Shown: positions 52,014-60,965 of the stretch, piece after piece
Position numbering within the stretch: the stretch's first letter is position 1
Layout of the letters: every line of letters begins with the position of its first letter
NCBI RefSeq assembly: GCF_027891095.1
Contig: NZ_JAQIIO010000010.1
Location: 32,050 to 96,049, forward strand
Source: Aliiroseovarius salicola
GTDB lineage: Bacteria; Pseudomonadota; Alphaproteobacteria; Rhodobacterales; Rhodobacteraceae
DNA: 64,000 nucleotides
Reading direction: 5' to 3'
Position numbers and translations under genes: made by a program
The notes under the pieces: model-generated
What the model saw: the letters and a program-made list of their open reading frames with translations, nothing else
Told to the model about the DNA's origin: nothing
Database searches by the model: none

Positions 52014-52478
52014 TCAGCCTGCCCTGTTGGCGGCATCTTCTTTCTGATCCTCTTCCAACTCTGCAGCAAGCCGGAACCCAATTCGTTTGGGGGCTTCCGC
52101 TTCAACGGCCACGGGTAAGGCGCGCAGCATGACCGAGAGCTGGCTCACATGCTGAATGAGCTGGGTGCGGGCACCGCTTTCGTCTGAGCCATAAAAAGTG
52201 ATCACGTCCGGGTCGAAAAAACCGATCCCTTCAATGCGCAGTACACCGGCATCGCCGCCGGTGAATCCCATTGCCACCTCGTGCTCGTTGTCCAGCTGTT
52301 CCTCGAAATTCTTGATATAGAGGATCAACCGTTCATAGGCCCATTGTGCAGGAGACTTCTCCTCAACCGGAGTTTCGGCAACTTTCTTGGGCAAAGGCTG
52401 ATCTTCAACTCCCACCGGGGCGTCTTCCGAACATTTTGCGGCGCGGCTTTTGGGTTGGAAACTCGGGGCTTTGGTCAT
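52014..52478 (-). CDS. DUF6173-like hypothetical protein
   Basis: A 154-residue soluble protein. The core WAYERLILYIKNFEEQLDNEHEVAMGFTGGDAGVLRIEGIGFFDPDVITFYG is likely a conserved domain that I associate with DUF6173 of Rhodobacteraceae, from memory. N-terminal 50 residues are charged and low-complexity. ATG at 52478 follows GAGTGAAG; GTG at 52487 is in frame. No role known. Confidence 0.65.
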   Translation of the reverse strand: MTKAPSFQPKSRAAKCSEDAPVGVEDQPLPKKVAETPVEEKSPAQWAYERLILYIKNFEEQLDNEHEVAMGFTGGDAGVLRIEGIGFFDPDVITFYGSDESGARTQLIQHVSQLSVMLRALPVAVEAEAPKRIGFRLAAELEEDQKEDAANRAG

Positions 52479-52608
52479 GATCTTCACTCAGGCAGTTGTA
52501 AACGTACCTGTTGTGCCACAGATGTGGGGCGGCGTCACGCCGGGTTTTTCCGTGCTTGAGGTTTGTCGGAATTACCCTAGGATCGCCGTGTTCCAAAGGA
52601 GCTCCAAC

Positions 52609-53154
52609 ATGCGCCTTGTCGCGTTTCAAACAGAACGTTTGACCATATCTCATTGGGCCGACGAATTGGCCGATTCTGCTGGCCGAAAGCGGATTGAACG
52701 GGCTTTGAAAGACCTGCTCACGCCCAATGTTCTCGCACCGTTGCCCCCGGCGATGCAATTGTCCAATACCTTGTCGGCACTTACAGACTGGGTAGACGCA
52801 AGAAATGCCGAAAGTGATGTTTATTTGATCACGCTCCGCGCCCCTGAACCGGAGACTCGGCGGTTGATCGGTATGGTTTTCCTTCTGGACCTTTCAGAAG
52901 GGGGGGATATTGCCCAGATGCATCTGGGGTATCTGCTGGCAGAGCGCGATTGGGGGCAGGGGTATGCCACCGAAATGCTGATGGGTTTCATGGAGGTGTT
53001 GCAGGAACTGGCTCCACTGTCGGTTCTTGCAGGGGTTGGTCGTGACAATCCGGCTTCGGCGAGAGTGCTTGAAAAGACCGGGTTCACCCGCGACCGGGCC
53101 CTGTCCTGTGACGAAACAGATATGTTTGTGCAGGTGTTTGCTTCGCCACAATAA
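52609..53154 (+). CDS. GNAT N-acetyltransferase (RimJ-like)
   Basis: A 181-residue acetyltransferase with LTISHWADE start, AERDWGQGYATEML acetyl-CoA motif (GQGYAT) and NPASARVLEKTGF. This fits the RimJ/RimL type that acetylates protein N-termini or small molecules. Starts at 52609 with AAAGGAG upstream. Single gene; it converges on the MBL gene. Confidence 0.87.
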   Translation: MRLVAFQTERLTISHWADELADSAGRKRIERALKDLLTPNVLAPLPPAMQLSNTLSALTDWVDARNAESDVYLITLRAPEPETRRLIGMVFLLDLSEGGDIAQMHLGYLLAERDWGQGYATEMLMGFMEVLQELAPLSVLAGVGRDNPASARVLEKTGFTRDRALSCDETDMFVQVFASPQ

Positions 53155-53160
53155 CCGCTC

Positions 53161-54195
53161 TTACCGGAATTTCTGCCAAATCCAGGCACCATCCTCGCGT
53201 TTTGTGCGCATCACGCGACCTTCATGCAGAAGGTGGTTCAGATGGCCCACGGCCTCGACCAAAGCCAAGCCATATTCCCCTGCACCGATCTTGCGTTTGA
53301 ACAGCGGTGGAAAGCAGTCGCCCGCCACGTGAGGCGTTTCCAGAAATGCTTCAAGCCGGTCCAGTGCGTGATGGTGGTTCTGGATGAGCTGCCCCATTCG
53401 GGTCGGTAGCCCGGTGAACGGAAGCTTGTGCCCGGGCAGGACCAGCTGGGTATCCGTTGCATAGCCGGACAGACGTTCACAGGCTTCCAGCCATTCGCCC
53501 ACTGGGTCGGCCTCTGGCTCTGTGGCATAGACGCCGAGGTTCGGGCTGATCGTGGCCAGTAGCTGATCGCCGCCGATCACCAACTCGCCATCGGTCGACC
53601 ACAGTGTGGCGTGTTCCGGGGCGTGGCCATTGCCGATATGCACATTCCAGTCACGCCCGCCAAAGTGAATGCACGACCCTTCCTTGATCCGGTTGAACCC
53701 AAGCGGCATGTCGGCGACGATGTCGGCATAGTTGAAGGGGCGCTCTGTCTTGCGCTTTTCAAGCACTTCTGGATCCATCCCCGCCGCCTGCCAATAGGCG
53801 ATGGTTTCATCCACCGGCACCATTTGTTCGTCCAGAAGTAACATGCGGGAAAACAGCCACGCTGTGCGGGTGGTGACCAACTTGGCACCGTGATCGCGCT
53901 GAAACCAGCCCGCCAGCCCGACGTGGTCCGGGTGGTGATGGGTCACGATCACACGCACTACTGGCTTACCGCCAAGCGGCCCGCTCAGCAGCTTTTCCCA
54001 GATCCGCCGTGTCTTGCCGGTGTCAAATCCGGTGTCGACGATGGTCCAACCATCGTCATCTTCGAAAGCAAAGACATTCACATGATCGAGCGCCATCGGT
54101 AGCGGTAGGCGCATCCAAAGGACGCCCTTGGCGACCTCAATTGCCTCACCTTCCCCCGGAATGTCGGGGAAAGGGAATTTTAGCGGAGCGCTCAT
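53161..54195 (-). CDS. MBL-fold metallo-hydrolase
   Basis: A 344-residue metallo-beta-lactamase fold protein. The metal motif THHHPDH gives His86, His88, Asp90 and His91; further ligands are in GNGHAPEHATL (His) and PGHKLP. The C-terminal winged-helix-like end (NHLLHEGRVMRTK) suggests the LACTB2/SdsA-like MBL group. It overlaps the acyl-CoA dehydrogenase by 4 nt (ATGA), which suggests CoA- or thioester-related hydrolysis; this is inference. Confidence 0.88.
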   Translation of the reverse strand: MSAPLKFPFPDIPGEGEAIEVAKGVLWMRLPLPMALDHVNVFAFEDDDGWTIVDTGFDTGKTRRIWEKLLSGPLGGKPVVRVIVTHHHPDHVGLAGWFQRDHGAKLVTTRTAWLFSRMLLLDEQMVPVDETIAYWQAAGMDPEVLEKRKTERPFNYADIVADMPLGFNRIKEGSCIHFGGRDWNVHIGNGHAPEHATLWSTDGELVIGGDQLLATISPNLGVYATEPEADPVGEWLEACERLSGYATDTQLVLPGHKLPFTGLPTRMGQLIQNHHHALDRLEAFLETPHVAGDCFPPLFKRKIGAGEYGLALVEAVGHLNHLLHEGRVMRTKREDGAWIWQKFR

Positions 54196-55913
54196 GAAAC
54201 GAGGTCGTCAGGTGTCAGGGCGTAAAGACCAGCGGCCCCGGCGCGTGCCTGTGCAAATTGTGCCACATGTTCCGGCAGCAGGCGGTTGATGTGGAACCGG
54301 GCAAGCTCGGTGCGTGGGCCTTTGCCGCCTTCGGCAATCGCGGCTTTCAGGTGGAAATGCGCCCCAAGAACACGGGCAAAGCCCATCAGGAAGGGGACTG
54401 CGCCGGCAAAGCGATCTTGCATGTCTTTCTGTTCAACTTGCCATTCCACGGTTTCACGCAGATCTTCCGCTGCCGACCAGACCGCTTCGGACATGTTCGG
54501 GAACTGCGCACGTGCGCCTTCAGCCTGGGTTTCGATCTCTTCGAGCAGTCGGAAAGCAGCCTCTCCCTCGTCCATCATCTTGCGGCCCACAAGGTCCATT
54601 GCCTGAATGCCATTGGTGCCTTCGTAGATCGCCGTCACCCGCACGTCGCGTAGATATTGCGCGGCCCCGGTTTCTTCGATGAATCCCATGCCGCCATGAA
54701 CCTGAATGCCCATGTTCGAGACATTGATCCCGGTCTCAGTGCCGTAGGCTTTGACAATCGGGGTGAGCAGTGCTGCGCGCGTGTTCCATTCGGCGTCGCC
54801 GGTGGCGCGCGCCATATCAATTGCTTTGGCCAGCGACATCGCCATCGCGCGGGCTGCAAACAACTCCGCCCGCATCTGGGTCAGCATCCGGCGCACATCT
54901 GCGAAATCGACGATGGTTCCGTTGCCTTTGTCGCCCAGCGGAGTACGGCCCTGTTTGCGCTCCAGAGCGTATTCCAAAGCCTGCTGAAACGCGCCTTCCC
55001 CTGCGCCATAGCCCTGAACTCCCACGCCAAGGCGGGCGTTGTTCATCATGGTAAACATGGCGGCCATGCCCTTGTGCGGCTCGCCAATCATCCAACCGCG
55101 CGCGCCCTCAAAAGACATCACGGCCGTCGGGCTGCCATGCAGACCCATCTTGTGTTCAAGGCTGACAACGCGCAGCGAATTGCGCTCGCCCGGATTGCCA
55201 TCTGCGTCCGGGATCAGCTTTGGCACGAGGAAGAGCGAAATCCCCTTGGTGCCCGCCACGCCATCAGGAAGACGCGCCAGAACCAAATGGCAGACGTTTT
55301 CGGTAATGTCATTGTCGCCCCAAGAGATGAAAATCTTCTGCCCTGTCACCGAATAGGTACCGTCGCCATTGTCCTCGGCTTTTGACGACAGCGCCCCTAC
55401 ATCCGACCCGGCCTGCGGTTCGGTCAGGTTCATCGTGCCCGCCCATTCGCCTGTGATCAGCTTGGGCAAATACAGGTTCTTCAGATCGTCCGAGGCGTGA
55501 TGCTCAAGCGCTTCGATCTGACCCTGTGTCATCAACGGGCAGAGTTGTAGCGACAGGCAAGACGCCGACATCATGTCGTTCACCGCCGTTTGCAATGTAA
55601 GCGGTAGGCCCATTCCACCATATTCCGGGTCCGCCGCCATGCCGATCCAACCGCCTTCCGCAATTGCTTTGTATCCCTCGTCAAAGCCCGGAGACGTGCG
55701 TACAACCCCGTTTTCCAGCTTGGCCGGGATCAGGTCACCATTGCGATTGAGCGGCGCTAGCACCTCTTCGCACATCTTGCCGGCTTCGGTCAGGACGGCT
55801 TGCGCCATGTCCGATGGTGCTTCGGCAAAAAGTTCAGTTTCTGCGATCTGGTCATAACCAATCACATGGTCAAACAGGAATTGGAAATCTTCTGTGGTGG
55901 CGCGATAGGGCAT
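54192..55913 (-). CDS. Acyl-CoA dehydrogenase, DmdC-like group
   Basis: A 573-residue flavoenzyme with the long C-terminal extension typical of 3-methylmercaptopropionyl-CoA dehydrogenase (DmdC). Seen: LTEPQAGSDVGAL and FISWGDND (FAD), QVHGGMGFIEET, IYEGTNGIQAMDLVGRK (catalytic Glu region). ATG at 55913 (MPYRATTEDF); the frame to 56201 is not supported because it crosses the divergent TsaC start. It may oxidise methylmercaptopropionyl-CoA in DMSP breakdown, but other fatty acyl-CoA remain possible. Confidence 0.88.
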   Translation of the reverse strand: MPYRATTEDFQFLFDHVIGYDQIAETELFAEAPSDMAQAVLTEAGKMCEEVLAPLNRNGDLIPAKLENGVVRTSPGFDEGYKAIAEGGWIGMAADPEYGGMGLPLTLQTAVNDMMSASCLSLQLCPLMTQGQIEALEHHASDDLKNLYLPKLITGEWAGTMNLTEPQAGSDVGALSSKAEDNGDGTYSVTGQKIFISWGDNDITENVCHLVLARLPDGVAGTKGISLFLVPKLIPDADGNPGERNSLRVVSLEHKMGLHGSPTAVMSFEGARGWMIGEPHKGMAAMFTMMNNARLGVGVQGYGAGEGAFQQALEYALERKQGRTPLGDKGNGTIVDFADVRRMLTQMRAELFAARAMAMSLAKAIDMARATGDAEWNTRAALLTPIVKAYGTETGINVSNMGIQVHGGMGFIEETGAAQYLRDVRVTAIYEGTNGIQAMDLVGRKMMDEGEAAFRLLEEIETQAEGARAQFPNMSEAVWSAAEDLRETVEWQVEQKDMQDRFAGAVPFLMGFARVLGAHFHLKAAIAEGGKGPRTELARFHINRLLPEHVAQFAQARAGAAGLYALTPDDLVS

Positions 55914-55997
55914 TGTCCGTCCTTTTCGGGCTGGTAAGTAAGGGCTGGACCAATCCATACTGAACGTGACCCCAGGGCAAAAGGAAAACGCAGCGTC

Positions 55998-56954
55998 ATG
56001 ACTTCCGCCATCAAAACTGAACTGCTGGTTGATGATCAGGCTGGAATTGCACGAGCCGCCGAATTGCTGCGCGCAGGGGCGCTTGTGTCTTTTCCGACCG
56101 AGACGGTCTACGGGCTTGGAGGGGATGCCACAAATGATCGGGCTGTCGCACGGATATTTGAGGCAAAGGGGCGACCCAGCTTCAATCCTCTGATCGTGCA
56201 TCTTCCCTCAATGGAGGCGGTGTCGGATTACGCCGTGCTTGAAGGCGTGGCGCATGATCTGGCGATGGCATTCTGGCCGGGGCCACTCACATTGGTCCTG
56301 CCGTTGAAACCGGGTGGACCATTGTCTCATCTGGTGTCAGCGGGATTGCCGACTGTTGCAATCCGCGTGCCAGAACACCCGCTTGCGCAAAAGCTTCTGG
56401 AGGCCGCGGGGCGTCCAGTGGCCGCGCCCTCCGCCAATCCATCAGGCCGGATCAGCCCGTCGACGGCGGAACATGTGATGGATGGCCTGTCGGGCAAGAT
56501 CGAAGCTGTGCTTGATGGCGGCCCCTGTGCTGTTGGGGTGGAAAGCACGATTGTGGGGATCGACCCCATTCCCGTGTTGTTGCGCCCCGGTGGCCTGCCC
56601 GCCGAGGCACTGGAAGAAGCAATCCGTGCTCCTCTTGCCCGAAGGCAGGAGAGCGAAACGATTAATGCACCAGGGCAACTGACCTCACATTACGCACCCA
56701 ACGCAAAGATGCGCCTCAATGTCGAGACACTCCACTCAACCGAAAGGCTCCTTGGGTTTGGTCATGTCGAAGCTGATCTCAACCTATCGCCCGCAGGGGA
56801 TCTTGTAGAGGCCGCCGCCAATCTCTTTGCTATGCTTCATCAGATGGATGCCGAAGGAGATGCGCCAATTGCCGTCTCGCCGATCCCGGATCATGGATTG
56901 GGCCGTGCCATCAATGATCGCCTGCGCCGCGCTGCGGCTCCTCGCGACAACTGA
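55998..56954 (+). CDS. L-Threonylcarbamoyladenylate synthase (TsaC/Sua5)
   Basis: A 318-residue protein of the long Sua5 type: YrdC domain (GALVSFPTETVYGLGGDATN; FNPLIVHLPS; APSANPSGRISP) followed by a Sua5 C-terminal domain (after about 210, with PGQLTSHYAPNAKMRL). It makes threonylcarbamoyl-AMP for t6A37 tRNA modification. Divergent from the acyl-CoA dehydrogenase (84 nt). Followed by repeat copy E. Confidence 0.93.
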   Translation: MTSAIKTELLVDDQAGIARAAELLRAGALVSFPTETVYGLGGDATNDRAVARIFEAKGRPSFNPLIVHLPSMEAVSDYAVLEGVAHDLAMAFWPGPLTLVLPLKPGGPLSHLVSAGLPTVAIRVPEHPLAQKLLEAAGRPVAAPSANPSGRISPSTAEHVMDGLSGKIEAVLDGGPCAVGVESTIVGIDPIPVLLRPGGLPAEALEEAIRAPLARRQESETINAPGQLTSHYAPNAKMRLNVETLHSTERLLGFGHVEADLNLSPAGDLVEAAANLFAMLHQMDAEGDAPIAVSPIPDHGLGRAINDRLRRAAAPRDN

Positions 56955-56966
56955 TCCGAAACGGCT

Positions 56967-57042
56967 TATTTTCTGGTCAGAAATATCCCGGGGTGAGCGC
57001 GAAGCGCGAGGGGCTGGCCCCTGACCGAGCGAAGCGAGGCCA
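56967..57042 (-). repeat. Dispersed intergenic palindromic repeat, copy E
   Basis: Minus strand: GGCCTCGCTTCGCTCGGTCA, AGGGGCCAGCCCCT, CGCGCTTCGC spacer, GCTCACCCCGGGATATTT and a CTGACCAGAAAA tail. It begins 12 nt after the Sua5-type gene stop and ends before the YqgE gene end, so it lies between convergent genes. Confidence 0.8.
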
Positions 57043-57089
57043 CCGGAAACGACGAGCGTAGATCGCGAGGACCAGCCGCCAACTTTCCG

Positions 57090-57656
57090 TTAAGCGTGTC
57101 CACCCTCTGCCGACAAAAGCAAAGGATCGACCCCGAGCTTGGCTAAGGCCGCAGACCATTTGCTGTTGTGGTCGGGGGAAAAGACAATCGCGCGGTCGGC
57201 GTCAACGGTCAGCCAGGCATTCTGTTGCAGTTCACCTTCCAGCTGACCTGCCGCCCATCCGGCATAGCCAAGCGCCGCCAAGACCTGTTTGGGGCCAACA
57301 CCTTGGGCTATGTCTTCCAGAATGTCCCTTGTGGCGGTCATCGAGAATACATCATCTACATGCAACGTGGTGTCATTGCCCACATAATCCTCTGAATGCA
57401 GGATAAACCCACGCCCGCCTTCCACGGGGCCACCGAAATAGACCATCTGGCCAAGTGTCAGATCCGTCCCCTCAATGTCCAGATGTTCAAGCAGATCATC
57501 GAGTTTCACGTCATCTGAGGGCTTGTTCACGATGATCCCCATCGCTCCCTCCTCGGAATGGGCGCAAACAAAGATCACCGACTTGTCAAACCGGGAGTCA
57601 CCGATCCCCGGCATGGCAATCAGAAGTTTTCCGCTGAGATCCATCGCTTTGTCCAT
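57090..57656 (-). CDS. YqgE/AlgH family protein
   Basis: A 188-residue protein. Family signs: SGKLLIAMPGIGDSRFDKSVIFVCAHSEEGAMGIIVNKPS and VYFGGPVEGGRGFILHS. The family role is not well established; AlgH was linked to alginate expression in Pseudomonas. Start at 57656 (MDKAMDLSGK) fits the family; 57692 and 57644 are alternatives. Divergent from the DsbD-N-like gene across about 120 nt. Confidence 0.9.
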   Translation of the reverse strand: MDKAMDLSGKLLIAMPGIGDSRFDKSVIFVCAHSEEGAMGIIVNKPSDDVKLDDLLEHLDIEGTDLTLGQMVYFGGPVEGGRGFILHSEDYVGNDTTLHVDDVFSMTATRDILEDIAQGVGPKQVLAALGYAGWAAGQLEGELQQNAWLTVDADRAIVFSPDHNSKWSAALAKLGVDPLLLSAEGGHA

Positions 57657-57776
57657 AATATGAATTCTGGCCCCGGGTTGGATAAATGGCAAGAGGGGGA
57701 GAAGGAAAATCGCGGTAACATGCCATCCCCTAAATGTGATTTCCCTTCTCGCGACAACTGCTTATCTATTGTGCAC

Positions 57777-58601
57777 ATGAAACGCAGACTTGCATATCTT
57801 GCCACCTGTCTTGCTCTTGTGGCCGGGAAACCCGCTTTGGCTGGTTCCGATATACCACCGGCGCTCGAAGATATTGCTCAGATCGAAGTGCTGACCGGAT
57901 GGCGAACCGATGACGGGGCGCATATGTCCGCCTTGCGCATTCGGCTTGCGGAAGGGTGGAAGACCTATTGGCGAGCACCTGGAGATAGCGGTATTCCTCC
58001 CAGTCTGGATTTGAGAGGTTCGCGCAACATCGAAGCGGTGCAGTTTCATTGGCCGGTCCCTGACGTCTATGAGGAACAGGGGGTGCGCACCATTGGATAT
58101 AAAAATGAACTTGTTCTGCCAATGCGAATTATTCCAAAGGATGGTGGTGCGGACATTGCTCTGAATGGCGACCTGCAGATTGGAGTCTGTCAGGATATCT
58201 GCGTACCACTTCAGGCAGAGCTGACTGCGGCTTTGCCCGTACAGCCAACCGGCTCGGATCGCGCGATCCAACGCGCGCTTCGCCAGCGTCCCGACACGTC
58301 GAAAGAGGCGGGTGTGAAATCGGCCACATGCAATGTTGAACCCATCAAAGACGGGGTGCGCATCACGGCCGAGCTACAGATGCCGCGTCTTGGTTCAAAC
58401 GAGGTGGTCGTGGTCGAAACCGCAGATTCCTCCGTCTGGGTATCAGAAGCGTCCAGTCGACGGGAAGGCGGTCAATTGGTGGCACAGGCCGAAATGGTGC
58501 CGACAAGCGGGAAGCCATTTCTACTGAACCGGTCCGATATTCGCATCACAGTTCTGAGTTCTGGGCGAGGCGTGGATATCCAGGGATGCAACGGCAGCTG
58601 A
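57777..58601 (+). CDS. Secreted DsbD N-terminal-domain-like protein
   Basis: A 274-residue protein with signal peptide (about 1-22, ALAG cut). The DsbD/ScsB-type alpha domain is visible: WKTYWRAPGDSGIPPSLDLRGS, VLTGWRTDDGAHMSAL, and the active Cys pair GVCQDICVP near residue 137. No membrane helices follow, so it is a lone periplasmic thiol/disulfide domain. A partner membrane reductase is not in the window. A C-terminal Cys lies near the end (DIQGCNGS). Confidence 0.85.
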   Translation: MKRRLAYLATCLALVAGKPALAGSDIPPALEDIAQIEVLTGWRTDDGAHMSALRIRLAEGWKTYWRAPGDSGIPPSLDLRGSRNIEAVQFHWPVPDVYEEQGVRTIGYKNELVLPMRIIPKDGGADIALNGDLQIGVCQDICVPLQAELTAALPVQPTGSDRAIQRALRQRPDTSKEAGVKSATCNVEPIKDGVRITAELQMPRLGSNEVVVVETADSSVWVSEASSRREGGQLVAQAEMVPTSGKPFLLNRSDIRITVLSSGRGVDIQGCNGS

Positions 58602-58808
58602 TCTGATAAGACGAATTGTTTTGCCGACGTAGCCATTCATCGAAGGGGCTGGCGTTACCCCCCCTCACTTACTTTGCTTTTGAAAGAAACTGTAACCTTC
58701 CCCTCGTAAAACTCACCTGTGATCAAGCAACCGTGAGATCGTATTTCGCTCGCTAGGCATTCCAGTCACGGGGCCTCATGTTGCTTTCAACGAGAAAGGA
58801 ATGCCTTA

Positions 58809-59582
58809 ATGACTTCTACCGACGTTACGGCCAATGGGACCGCCAAGGGGACCGACGACATGCCAGCCAAGCCAGATCATCCGTTGCTGAAGCGTCTGCC
58901 GCTTATCGCTATCCTGGCGGTGGCTGTGATCGGGGCGTTCACGCTACGCGACTATCTGAGTTTTGAAACCCTGGCTGCCAACCGCGAAGCACTGATCGGT
59001 TTTCGCGATGCCAACTACCTTCTGGCGATGCTGGTTTTTATGTCAGCATATGTTGTGATTGTCGGGTTTTCTCTGCCGGGCGCCACCATTGCGACACTGA
59101 CCGGAGGGTTCCTGTTTGGCACGTTTCCCGGTGTTTTGTTCAATGTGACCGCCGCCACGATGGGAGCAATCGTGATCTTCCTTGCAGCACGCTGGGGGCT
59201 CGGAGAGAAACTGGCTGCGAAGATGGAAGCGTCAGAAGGGGCCGTGAAACAGATCAAGGACGGGATTGACGACAACCAATGGTCGGTTCTTTTTCTCATC
59301 CGCCTTGTCCCTGCCGTTCCCTTTTTTGTTGCCAATCTGATCCCCGCGTTGGTTGGGGTTCCGCTTCATCGATTCGTGATTTCCACATTCTTCGGCATCA
59401 TTCCCGGCGGGCTGGTTTATACCTCGGTCGGGGCTGGCCTGGGCGAAGTGTTTGCCCGCGGTGAAACCCCTGATCTTGGTATCATCTTTGAACCCCACAT
59501 CCTTTTGCCAATCCTTGGTCTTGTGGCACTTGCTGCCCTGCCGATGGTTCTTAAAGTACTTCAAAAGGGACAGCATTCATGA
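58809..59582 (+). CDS. TVP38/TMEM64 (VTT/DedA-like) membrane protein
   Basis: A 257-residue membrane protein. VTT-domain motifs: SLPGATIATLTGGFLFGTFPGVLFNVTAATMGAIVIF and LFLIRLVPAVPFFVANLIPALVGVPLHRFV. Such proteins are lipid scramblase-like or transporter-like in current views. ATG at 58809 follows GAAAGGAATG. It overlaps the flavoprotein by 4 nt and heads a three-gene unit. Confidence 0.9.
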   Translation: MTSTDVTANGTAKGTDDMPAKPDHPLLKRLPLIAILAVAVIGAFTLRDYLSFETLAANREALIGFRDANYLLAMLVFMSAYVVIVGFSLPGATIATLTGGFLFGTFPGVLFNVTAATMGAIVIFLAARWGLGEKLAAKMEASEGAVKQIKDGIDDNQWSVLFLIRLVPAVPFFVANLIPALVGVPLHRFVISTFFGIIPGGLVYTSVGAGLGEVFARGETPDLGIIFEPHILLPILGLVALAALPMVLKVLQKGQHS

Positions 59583-60946
59583 ACCGCATCAAGACGGATA
59601 TTTGTGTGATCGGGGCGGGGTCGGGTGGCTTGAGTGTCGCGGCCGGAGCGGTGCTGATGGGCGCATCTGTTGTGCTTCTTGAAGGGCATAAAATGGGGGG
59701 GGATTGCCTGAACTACGGATGTGTCCCGTCCAAAGCGCTGCTTCATGCTGGGCACAAGGGGATGGGTTGGAAAGAGGCGCATGACCATGTGCGTGACACC
59801 ATAGCCACCATTGAACCCCATGATTCTGTTGAGCGATTTGAAGGGCTGGGTGTTCAGGTCATTACCGAATACGGCGCGTTTATTTCCCGCAATGAAGTGC
59901 AGGCGGGGGACACCACTATCAAAGCACGTCGCTTTGTGATTGCCACCGGGTCTTCGCCTCTGGTTCCACCTATTCCGGGGCTGGATGAGGTGCCGTATCT
60001 GACCAATGAACAAATCTTTGATCTTGAAGAAAAACCCGACCACCTGCTGATCATCGGCGCTGGCCCTATTGGCCTGGAAATGGCGCAAGCCCACCGCCGT
60101 CTTGGTTGTGACGTCACAGTGATTGAAGGGGCCAGGGCGCTGGGCAAGGATGACCCGGAAATGGCCGCTCAACTGCTTGAGGCGCTTCGAGACGAAGGGA
60201 TCGAGATTGAAGAAGAGGCACTTGCCTGCGAAGTCAGGGGCAAAGCCGGAGCGATTGAAGTTGAGGCCAAAGACGGCCGTATTTTCAAAGGCACCCATCT
60301 TTTAGTTGCCGTAGGGCGCAAGGCCAATATCCAAAAGCTCGGTCTTGAAAAGGCTGGCATCGAGACCACTCGGGTAGGGGTTAAAGTGGATGAAGGTCTG
60401 CGGACCACAAACCGCAAAGCTTATGCGATTGGTGATGCAGCCGGAGGGCTCCATTTCACTCATGTGGCAGGTTATCATGCTGGGGTGATCATCAAATCCA
60501 TGCTGTTTGGCCTGCCGTCTAAAGCGAAATCCAGTCATATCCCATGGGCCACCTATACCAGTCCCGAGATGGCGCAAGTGGGGCTGACCGAGGTGCTCGC
60601 AAACGAGGCCCACGGTGATCGCGTTGAAGTGGCGCGGTTTGATTTTGCTGGCAATGATCGCGCAATTGCCACCCAGCAGGCCAAAGGTCTGATCAAGGTG
60701 ATGGTGGTCAATGGCCGCCCGGTGGGCGTGTCGATCGTTGGTCCGGGGGCGGGTGAGATGATCAACCTTTGGGCGCTTGCGCTCGCAAACAATCTCAAGA
60801 TGAGCCAGATTGCCGCCATGGTTGCGCCCTACCCAACAATGGGTGAAGTTTCGAAACGTGCCGCCGGGGCCTATTTCTCGCCACGCCTTTTTGATAGTCC
60901 TAGGGTCAAACGGGTGGTTGGATTTGTGCAACGTTGGCTGCCCTGA
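59579..60946 (+). CDS. Pyridine nucleotide-disulfide oxidoreductase (MerA/Lpd-like)
   Basis: A 455-residue flavoenzyme. FAD site VIGAGSGGLSVAAGA, redox Cys43-Cys48 in GGDCLNYGCVPSK, NADH site IIGAGPIGLEMAQA, second FAD motif YAIGDAAGG, and C-terminal dimer motif APYPTMGEVSKRAA. No heavy-metal domain (HMA) is present, so mercury reductase is unlikely as a specific call; the usual dimer-interface His-Pro-Thr of lipoamide dehydrogenase is Pro-Tyr-Pro-Thr. Coupled to the TVP38 gene, as also known in other bacteria. Confidence 0.9.
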   Translation: MNRIKTDICVIGAGSGGLSVAAGAVLMGASVVLLEGHKMGGDCLNYGCVPSKALLHAGHKGMGWKEAHDHVRDTIATIEPHDSVERFEGLGVQVITEYGAFISRNEVQAGDTTIKARRFVIATGSSPLVPPIPGLDEVPYLTNEQIFDLEEKPDHLLIIGAGPIGLEMAQAHRRLGCDVTVIEGARALGKDDPEMAAQLLEALRDEGIEIEEEALACEVRGKAGAIEVEAKDGRIFKGTHLLVAVGRKANIQKLGLEKAGIETTRVGVKVDEGLRTTNRKAYAIGDAAGGLHFTHVAGYHAGVIIKSMLFGLPSKAKSSHIPWATYTSPEMAQVGLTEVLANEAHGDRVEVARFDFAGNDRAIATQQAKGLIKVMVVNGRPVGVSIVGPGAGEMINLWALALANNLKMSQIAAMVAPYPTMGEVSKRAAGAYFSPRLFDSPRVKRVVGFVQRWLP

Positions 60947-60965
60947 AGTGTAATCGGAGTCCGTC

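Noticed and set aside
54657..55385. Open frame of 242 codons on the plus strand
   Set aside because: It lies fully inside the acyl-CoA dehydrogenase gene and has no recognisable domain.
58690..58760. TGATCA ... CGTATT as a possible sigma-E (RpoE/ChrR) promoter before the TVP38 gene
   Set aside because: Spacing is shorter than the known consensus and the -10 half is a poor match.
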